Shown here: piece after piece, positions 55,860-64,000 of the stretch
Layout: each line of letters begins with the position of its first letter
Numbering within the stretch: position 1 is the stretch's first letter
Source: Aphrocallistes beatrix
Lineage: Eukaryota > Porifera > Hexactinellida > Sceptrulophora > Aphrocallistidae
Assembly: GCA_963281255.1 (NCBI GenBank)
Contig: OY725497.1
Span: forward strand, 3,960,968-4,024,967
Direction of reading: 5' to 3'
Length of the DNA stretch: 64,000 nt
Notes under the pieces: model-generated
Seen by the model: only the letters and a program-made list of their open reading frames with translations
The model's database searches: none
What the model was told of the DNA's origin: nothing
Position numbers and translations under genes: made by a program

Positions 55860-56093
55860 GTATTCTACATAACTACATTACAACAAAAGTCTACTATCAG
55901 GATAATCTCTCAGTCACATCACTAGTATCAATTCCAAGTTTTCACTTCCCACTTCAGTATATACATATTTACATACTCGTGTAGCATACGTTCATACTCA
56001 ACGTAAACCAAGTAAATTCGAATGTTAAGTTAGATATATAAGAACATTTTTCTTCGCTATAAATCAAATTAAAATAAAACTTTAGTACTTTCA

Positions 56094-57032
56094 ATGGCAC
56101 AGAATGAAGCCACACCTTCACCTCCTTCATTCGCCGTTCCAGTCAAATGCGTGTTGTCCCTGCCGGACATTGACAAGTGGCAGGAGTCATTAGGGTACCA
56201 AGACTTGATACTGTTCATCCAGCATGTGGGGAAGGCGGGTGAGAACAAAAAGACTTCAGACGAGTGTTCAATGTCTGCTGGAGTTACTAAAGTGGTAGAA
56301 CTGCTACAACAACTCAGTAGCTGGGTGTCAGAAGTACCTCCAGAAGCCCACCCACAAAGGTTTGGAAATAAGGCATTCCGTGTTTGGCATACGCGTGTAA
56401 AGGACTCAGCGGCGTCCTTGATAAAGTCCCTCCTTCCTGAGTCGCTGCAGCCCGCACTCATGGAACTAGAGCCTTATCTGATCGACTCGTTCGGTAATGC
56501 CACGCGAATAGACTACGGCACTGGCCACGAGGCTTCCTTCACTATTTTCTTGCTCTGTCTCATGAAGTTAGGCGTGCTGTTGCAGTCAGATGCACAGGCA
56601 ATCATCACAAGAATCTTCACCAAGTATCTAGACCTCATGAGGCTATTACAGGACACATATCGCTTGGAACCAGCCGGATCACAGGGGGTATGGGGGCTGG
56701 ACGATTATCATTTCTTGACATTCTTATGGGGTGCTTGGCAACTGGTCGGACAGAAGATACTACTACCAGAATCGTTTCTTGATCCGCTTTTGTGTCACAG
56801 ACTGGCACCTGATTATATGTTCTTTAGCTGTATTAGTTCGATCCATAAGACAAAGACTGGACCCTTTAGCGAGCATTCCAGCACGCTGTGGGGTATCAGT
56901 AACGTGCAAGAGTGGAGCAAAGTCAGCTCTGGACTACTCAAGATGTACAAAGCTGAAGTGTTGTCCAAGTTCCCTGTAATACAACACATTCCATTCGGAA
57001 CTCTTTTCTCTTTCGAGAAAACGCCGGAGTGA
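56094..57032 (+). CDS. PTPA: PP2A phosphatase activator (PTPA)
   Basis: Intronless, 312 residues; human PTPA is about 320. Conserved blocks: RFGNKAFRVWHTRVKDSAAS, ELEPYLIDSFGNATRIDYGT followed by GHEASF, FLLCLMKL, SQGVWGLDDYHFLTFLWGAW and the C-terminal VQEWSKVSSGLLKMYKAEVL. PTPA is a peptidyl-prolyl isomerase-like ATP-dependent chaperone that loads metal into and activates the PP2A catalytic subunit, in cytosol and nucleus. Confidence 0.97.
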   Translation: MAQNEATPSPPSFAVPVKCVLSLPDIDKWQESLGYQDLILFIQHVGKAGENKKTSDECSMSAGVTKVVELLQQLSSWVSEVPPEAHPQRFGNKAFRVWHTRVKDSAASLIKSLLPESLQPALMELEPYLIDSFGNATRIDYGTGHEASFTIFLLCLMKLGVLLQSDAQAIITRIFTKYLDLMRLLQDTYRLEPAGSQGVWGLDDYHFLTFLWGAWQLVGQKILLPESFLDPLLCHRLAPDYMFFSCISSIHKTKTGPFSEHSSTLWGISNVQEWSKVSSGLLKMYKAEVLSKFPVIQHIPFGTLFSFEKTPE

Positions 57033-57180
57033 GTCGCTAGGATGTATCAATTACAAGCATACGCGAGAATTTAACTGATGAATTTTTTGAAATTATTTGA
57101 TTTGACCAGGATAATTGAATTAAATGAATGATTATTGAACTTGTAAATATGATGATATTCATCCTGCCACTTTAGTTTAG

Positions 57181-57260
57181 ACAAGCGGGCTTCGCTTTCT
57201 TGCGCTGCGCGGCTTTCGGACACCATGTGTCCGCAGAGTCACCCTGAGGGCGCCTGGGGT
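57181..57260 (+). repeat. hairpin-headed dispersed repeat, head-only copy D
   Basis: AAGCGGGCTTCGCTTTCTTG, GCGCTGCGCGGC, CGGACACCATGTGTCCG, and GTCACCCTGAGGGCGCC match the head of copies B and C. The AT-rich body is absent. Confidence 0.85.
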
Positions 57261-57354
57261 ATCAAAGAAACGGTTGATTGTTTTCTAATTCTCTACTAAA
57301 AACGTCATTTACGTGTCTACGGTGAATCATGAATTCAGAACTGGAGTCTATAAT

Positions 57355-57440
57355 AAAAAGAATTCGAAATCTACACCCCTTAAAACTCCATGTCAACCGT
57401 TGAGAGCCAGTTTCTAGCATATTCTTGAGATTTATTTACA
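57355..57440 (+). repeat. satellite fragment (about 140-bp family)
   Basis: TTCGAAATCTACACCCCT, CCATGTCAACCGTTGAGAGC and TTTCTAGCATATTCTTGAGA match the intron-4 satellite unit. One partial copy. Confidence 0.85.
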
Positions 57441-57774
57441 AATATGCGGTAGTATTGTAGTGCAAACTAATCACTTAGCATTTTTCTTTACATTGTCGAT
57501 AGTCTTCTCACAGTCAATTTTCACGAAATTTCCTTCATGCTGAGCCCCCATGCTCCCCCTTAGCGCTGCCACTGGTGCTAGATCCATTTGAAACCAAATG
57601 AATTTGACCTACAACAATGCAAGAATTTCTAGAGTGTTATATATGAATAAATAACCACACTACAAATATGGGTTCTAATAAGAAATATATATATACTACA
57701 ATATGGTATCCTTGTAAAGGGATGGTGAGCTACAGTTTATACGGGTACTGAGTCTAAGAGGCCTCCCTTCACTC

Positions 57775-60700
57775 TTATACCTCCGGTGTTACAACATCTC
57801 CATTCACTTCTTCATCGTCGCCTAAAATATTTTTCCACCCCACTCTAGTAGCCAACTTTTCTGCAAACGTCAACTTGTTATTAAAATCCTTAGTTAAGAA
57901 CATTGTCACATTCTTTCGGGACCTTTTCACCCTACCATAGCCTCTTCTGCTATAATGTATGGTGTTATTTCGCGCCCAATTTAGGTCAAATGTCGGTGTG
58001 AGGTGGATACCAGGTAGGAACGTGTATTGTTTGTCAACAGTTATCATCCTCTCACGGTCGAGGTCATGACGAGTTAGCCCACTACTCAACGCTTCGAAGT
58101 AATCATCTAGGCCCAGTTTCTCCACATGTAAATAGAAGCACTCATCCGACTCTTCCAAAGGAGCTAGGAATGAGGGAGAGAATGAACTGTTCAGTTGTAT
58201 CTTAGCCAACCCCTCCCAATCATCCGTCTCGAGGCCTTCGCTTGAAAACAGGTCTTCTTTATCCTTATTTGGGTAGACTAGTACGCGCTTAGTGTAGAAT
58301 TCCTCGATTATCTGCGTGGCGATACGGATTGTAGAGTCAAGATCTTTCTTGATCATTCTAATCTTGTCAACGCTCACTGTTGGAGAATCCAAGCTGAAAT
58401 CATCCCGTCTCTCTCCCATTTTCTTATTGAGAATCTCTCTCAATTGATTTTCCTGTGAGCTAATCCTACCAACACTTTTGTTTGTACTCTCCATGCCTCC
58501 ATGATATCCCAGAGGTGCAAGTATGTTATTGATGAATTTTGAATACGTTTTTGATGGCTGGTTCAATAGATTCATCATGAAGTTCTGGTAAAGAGATAGT
58601 TCTAGGCTCTCCAGGTCGTACTCAAATTTAATGAGAGCTTGTGATGGGTGAATTTGGTAGTAATAATTCGTAGCTAGGCCTGGTCCTGAAATTCTTCTTG
58701 CAACGAAAGAATTTGTGATAGGAACGCGGCCCCTGGGCTTGATTACGACGACGTATATGAATAAATCCCACATGAAGCGTAGTGATCGCCTTAGGCACGC
58801 GATAAGAATCGTAAGGAGTGAAAATACGGGCATGAGAATGATGATTAGCAGTGATACGAGCAACTGTAGAAAGACTCGCACTCCCAGCTTGTAGACAACC
58901 AAGTAAAATAATGGGAATGCCTTGCCACCTGGATTCCTGTAGGTTCCATCTTCGTATTGGAAGTCATAGATTAAAGTGCGGAAGAGAATTATAATAATCG
59001 ACAGGGCGACGTACCATATCGGGATTGTGATCACAAGGACGATGCCGGTTGCTGTTAATACCAAACATGCGGCAGGGAACACGAATGCAAATATGGTAGT
59101 CCCAAAAAACCCAAATATCACGTATAGGTAAAACCTGTTCAATAGTCTCGTCATATTCTTTGGGAGAAATCCAGTGTCAGGTTTTTGTTCGAATATCATC
59201 CGCCTCCTCATTATATTGCTCCACAAGGATCGCGAGAGAGTAACGAACGTATTTCCGAACTGATTCGGGTATACGTTACCAGTCGTGTAGTCAAGTTCAT
59301 AGTTCGTAGGGTATTTGTACCACAAGAAGAGCGCACTTAGACTGAAAGGGCCTTTCAAGACCATCCCGACAAGTATGATAAAAAAGAAGTTTAGGAACCA
59401 GGTATAGAATGAAACGAAATATTTGCTCAATCTCCATCCTGCGTATTTGCTTGTTACAGTAATCACCTGCTTCTTAGTCATAGAGAATAGAATCGGACTG
59501 TTTCGCTTATGAGTAGTATTCTCCACCATTTGAATGTCCGTTTTCCTTTTCCCTGTTTCGAGATGAGTTACAATATAATTAGTTGGTTTCCAAATTATTT
59601 TCCCAAAATTACTTTCGACTGTTGTATAATTGTTCTTGGCTAGTCTAGCTATCGTTTCAGGAAGAGAGTTATGAAACTCCTCGGCGCGTTGGATGAAGTA
59701 TGTCCATTCTGGACCAATAGCTTCATTCTCACCTAACTTCTGAATGACATTTTGGAACGAGTTTTCATTTCGTTCTGAGACTTTTCTTGCTTCTTCCACC
59801 TTTTCGGTTAACCATACATTGCATTTGGATCTAATTGTGTGTGTCTCAACGAGTGAGTCATGCGTGTCATTGAGAAATGTACGTATCCTCTCTTCTTGGT
59901 TCATTAGCTCTTCTCGAATAATTGACAAACCTCTCAAGTAGGTTTCGATTACTTCATCTTCTTTCTCAGGAAATGTCAGACTCCTACTCGCATTCTCTCT
60001 TAGCGATGATATAAGTGTGGTCAGGTATTCGGTATCGAATGCTCTTTGTATGGTTTCAATGATTTCATTGTCAGTCATTCCATTTTCTCGATGCTCCTTT
60101 ATCAACCTCTGGACATGTCTTGGAGGATAGTTAGATTTCACAAGCTCTGCTACAGTAGCGAATGTTCTTTCTTCGCTCACTCCAATCCAACTTGGTGAAA
60201 CGGCGAACAAGTTGATTTTATCTCCGTTCGTGTGTGAATACAAGTTGGGAGCTTTATTTTCCAATTCTCGCCGACGTTCATTGCTCAATGGGAGTGAATG
60301 AAGAGTTGTATTAATTTTAAAAAGATCGACCTTAAAAGATTTGTAGACCTGTAACATTTTTTTTGCGAAAATTTCAAGTTGATTAGGATCAGCTACTCGC
60401 AGATCTTCAGTTAACTTTTGGAACATTTCTTCTTCAAGGTTGTAATTCGGGTTTCGGATTTGACCTCCGATCAGCGAATTATAAACGAAATGGGCGGCAT
60501 AGCCTACGTTTTCAATGGCATCCCTCATGCTCAACACCCTCCCTGTCACGCGGTTCCTAGCAATGATGAAAGTAAAATAGTATGCTCGAGCCAGTAAACC
60601 TCTGAAATCATCATTCGCAGGCTCATTCCCTCTCTGTAGGAGTTGTGTGATTTTCCAAGAGTGAACTGCTCCAGGGAAGTTTTTTGAAGGGACAGAGAAA

Positions 60701-61345
60701 GTTCCTTTCTGTCTGATCTCGATGTGCTGTTCATCGTTGAGCCGCTTCAGAGAGCCATCTGCACTCGTGGCTAGTTCTATCAGCTCATTCGGGTTTGGGG
60801 CTATGAAGACGTTCAGATCTGTTGAACGCTTCTTATCTGGAAACAATCTCTCTTTCAGCTGAGAGGCGGGAGGGCAAATTGTCAACTTGTCGAATAACCA
60901 AAGACGTCCATCAGATAGTTCTTCTATCTATTAGGATACACGTATAAAATAGTATTCATTCTATTTTACATAAAACCTACGCATTCACCTGGCCGAGCAC
61001 TGGGTGGAATTGGGCTGGAGACTCACCCACTCCGATCCCCATCTTGAGTGGTTTAACTATCCGCAGCTCGCTCTTTTCTCCGTGTGACGTCATCTCATCG
61101 TACTCCGCACTGTAGCTAGAGATCGCGGTCGCATTTAAGATTGCTTCCGGCAAATTCAGAGTAGGGGCTCCGGACTCGCGAAATGTTACAAATTTCTTTG
61201 TAGCTATCATTTCCCCTTCTTCACTAGTCCTATTCCTAGACTCTGCAGGTATTTCATTTGACTCTTTAGTCGGTGTGATGGCTTCTATATCTACCTCGTC
61301 ATTTAGTGGCTCTGTAAGTATTTCGTACTTCGTTGAAGCAGCCAT
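57775..61345 (-). CDS. orphan large multi-pass membrane protein, 1,169 residues
   Basis: Two exons, 60989-61345 and 57775-60927, join in phase 0 (CTCGGCCAG|GTGAAT; CTAATAG|ATAGAA). The N-terminal ~120 residues are acidic and disordered. A long soluble region of ~430 residues follows (LLARAYYFTFIIARNRVTGR, a Glu/Arg-rich helical part MNQEERIRTFLNDTHDSLVE). Then come a hydrophobic block with roughly six helices (YFVSFYTWFLNFFFIILVGM, FYLYVIFGFFGTTIFAFVF, LVLTATGIVLVITIPIWYVA, LQLLVSLLIIILMPVFSLL and others) and a ~330-residue charged C-terminal domain. I do not recognise the family; the domain order could suit a membrane-associated enzyme or channel regulator, but there is no motif to choose by. 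The exon join gives a continuous frame. Confidence 0.8.
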
Positions 61346-61680
61346 TTCTCAAAATATCGATTGTAAGACGCTCTGCTATGAAACTGGCAAATTTTAAAAT
61401 ATACTAATACCTAAACTCTAGTTTCATTGAAGGTATTTGTACTGTTTCGAGAATATAGCTATCCCTAGAAGTGATGTGCATACCCTGCACTGCCTACCCG
61501 GGTAACTGGACCTTTTGATGATCCGAGAAGAAACTTGATATTTAGTGTAACCTATTCTAATTCAATTAATTTATAGCGTGGTTGAGGCTACGTCTTAGGT
61601 TCGTAATTCATTTAAGATATTAGATACTTCTGTATTGATTCATCGAAGTTCCGAATTGAATCCAACTGCTAGTTCCTCCA
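61346..61680. other. intergenic, no feature seen
   Basis: Upstream region of the orphan membrane gene. AT-rich without supported features. Confidence 0.4.
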
Positions 61681-61699
61681 TGGGCGAGTAGAGTCCTGC

Positions 61700-62817
61700 T
61701 GGTTACCAAGTGTGATGCGTCGATTTCAGGGAGTTGAACATAGTGACATTATAACGCAGGCGAGCTTGAGTGTTGGGCCCTGATCGCGGCCAGTCGGAAA
61801 TTCAGGAAATACCTTCAAGCTGCTCCCAGTATCCGATTTCTTTCGGATCACAACCCACTCGTATGGCTGCGCCGCTAAAAGGACCCTAGGGGTAAATTTT
61901 CGCGTTGGATCCAGGAGTTGGAGGGATTCAATTACAATGTAGAACACGTTAAGGGAGTGGATAACGCACCCGCTGGCTTCCTTTCAAGAGCGGAGTGCAG
62001 CATCGATTACGGGATAAACGACACGAGCTTTTTGAGAGGCACGTTTACCTTACGAATTTATAAGGGGTCGATCGTGACGAAATGAGACAGCGTCAGGCAG
62101 ACGATCCGATAACATCTTCCGCAATTAGCCAGCTCGAGGCGTCGGGGAGGATCGTTCACGGACAGTTCAAGAACCAGCTAGGCATGGTTCTTTCTGAGGG
62201 CTTGCTGTGCAGAGGGAGGAAAAATGTCGTCCCACACAGCTTGAAACAGGAAGTAATAAACCGTATACATCGGGAGGGCATCCGGGAGTCGACAAAACTA
62301 CTAGACTAGATTGAATCGATTTTACTGGAAACGAATGGATTCAGATATCGAACGGTTTTGCAGAGGTTGCCTTATATGCAGTACGAACAAGCCTAAAACT
62401 CAACCCAGGGAGAAACTCGTACTGATTTGTGTGGCGAAGAGACCACGAGAGGTTGTCGCGTACGATGTGGCTACACCCCCATGGGCATCGATACACCACA
62501 GATATTTTTTTGTTACTCGTCGATATTTTCCCGAAATACGTTGAGTTGTATCCCATGTCGGACCAGGAGTCGTCAACGATCTTAGGGTTATCGTTGACGG
62601 TTGGATCCACCGACATGGACCGCCAGATTATATGATTAGTGCCCAGGGCCCCAACGTTGATGGGATCGAAGTTAGACGCAGGCTAGGGAAGTACGGTATA
62701 GCTAAGGAGAGGAGTTCGCCTTACCACCCTGAGGGCGGTGGCCAGAGTGAGCGTGGCATTCAAGCTGTGAAGCTAATAATGCGCTGTCTGCTGCAGGAGA
62801 AAGAAATCGAAATCTGA
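61700..62817 (+). pseudogene. decayed Ty3/gypsy retrotransposon pol remnant
   Basis: In successive, frame-disrupted pieces: an RNase H-like end (FRSDHNPLVWLR, RWIQELEGFNYNVEHVKG, VDNAPAGFLSRA), a zinc-finger integrase N-terminus (HREG, then FCRGCLICSTNKPKTQPREK) and an integrase core end (SPYHPEGGGQSERGIQAVKL). Stops and frameshifts separate the pieces, reading frames change at 62307-62311 and again near 62430-62630, and no terminal repeats, gag or full reverse transcriptase are seen in the window. A dead fragment. Confidence 0.85.
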
Positions 62818-63392
62818 ATTTGAATAGGTGCAAGATTTACGTCCCTGATCCTTTGCAACCTCTAATGACTGTGCTCCCCGTACCGCAATAAACCAGGGAT
62901 CGGAACTGGAACCATCCAAGGCATCATCTGATGGAGACACATGCTATACTGATGCCTCCAACGAGCTCGCAGGCGAAAGTATATCTAATGAATTAAATGC
63001 TCGTAGATCAGACCGAGTAATAAAAGTCAGAAAAGCTTATTGAAGCACAGTGGTTGGATGAACTGACGGATGACGACGATTGAACGTTAGCTGATGGAAG
63101 GGGAAGTGATGTTACGATCTATTTAATCATTACATATTTAGTTAGCTTACCATAGTTACCATAGCATTTCTTACCTCCCAAGTAGAAGCCTGAGACAGAT
63201 AAATTTGTGTTTATTAGATTAGGCATATATGTACTTTATTCACTTGTTGTCTAGTTTCTAAACTAGTATTTCTTCCTTAATTGTACTTGCTATTAAAATA
63301 TATTATTCGAGTTGTAATCACTATTTAGGACGCGACAGAGTCTACTGCGAAATTTAATTAATTAATAGATATATTTTAAATTTTTCTCTCTA
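62818..63392. other. intergenic, no feature seen
   Basis: DNA between the retroelement remnant and dihydropyrimidinase. Part of it may be further decayed retroelement sequence, but no recognisable domain remains. Confidence 0.4.

Positions 63393-64000
<608 letters not shown>

Larger units (their letters stand above)
57033..57774. other. intergenic with repeat fragments
   Basis: Convergent spacer between PTPA (plus) and the orphan membrane gene (minus). It holds a dispersed-repeat head (57181-57260) and a satellite fragment (about 57355-57440). No gene seen. Confidence 0.6.

Noticed and set aside
61726-61947. Minus-strand frame as a gene
   Set aside because: Antisense shadow of the RNase H-like retroelement remnant.

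Overview
The window is nuclear DNA from an animal. Most genes are split by short GT-AG introns of about 55-85 nt, and many others are intronless. Gene content is metazoan: a caspase, a CUB/kelch/PSI/laminin-EGF attractin-type protein, annexins, a large Ig/FN3 receptor, selenoprotein N, a FATP/SLC27 enzyme, SRP68, PTPA and ADAT3. The compact layout and divergent sequences would suit a non-bilaterian such as a sponge, but I cannot fix the phylum from sequence alone.

Layout. 1-7.5 kb, minus strand: the 5' end of an unknown gene, an intronless caspase-like protease, CCDC25 (two exons) and an eight-exon attractin-like membrane protein. 8.5-11.9 kb, minus: two tandem annexins, the first with a repetitive Pro/Gly/Tyr head. 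12.7-19.7 kb, minus: a three-exon ubiquitin-fold plus thioredoxin-like gene whose 5.7-kb intron holds an intronless thioredoxin-like/coiled-coil/PH gene. 20-24 kb: transposon debris and an orphan multi-pass membrane protein. 24-27.6 kb, minus: a PUB-UBA protein and a fatty acid transport protein. These face selenoprotein N (plus) across a 0.7-kb spacer holding four identical GCGCATGCGC palindromes. 30.4-33.7 kb: two NAXE copies. 34.5-42.2 kb: a 2,563-residue Ig/FN3 receptor with a near-identical 2,160-bp internal duplication. 42.7-46.8 kb: ADAT3 and SRP68.

47.3-54.8 kb holds the most unusual gene: a sixteen-exon gene encoding an F-BAR membrane-curvature domain followed by a C-terminal J-domain with an intact HPD motif. 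Its 4.2-kb fourth intron holds a headless and tailless fatty acid amide hydrolase fragment between oppositely oriented satellite copies, plus several nested transposable elements. 55-64 kb: a coiled-coil protein, PTPA, a 1,169-residue orphan membrane protein (minus), a decayed Ty3/gypsy pol remnant, and the start of dihydropyrimidinase.

The genes are mostly unrelated housekeeping and receptor loci, so I see no operon-like logic. The main points of interest are the F-BAR/J fusion, the selenoprotein N recoding signals (UGA, adjacent stem, SECIS candidate), clustered replacement differences in the Ig repeats, a dispersed repeat with hairpin head and bZIP-type palindromes, and redox-dead thioredoxin folds in both a host gene and the gene nested inside it. 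Exon junctions were read by eye from splice signals and frame continuity and are unconfirmed by transcripts.
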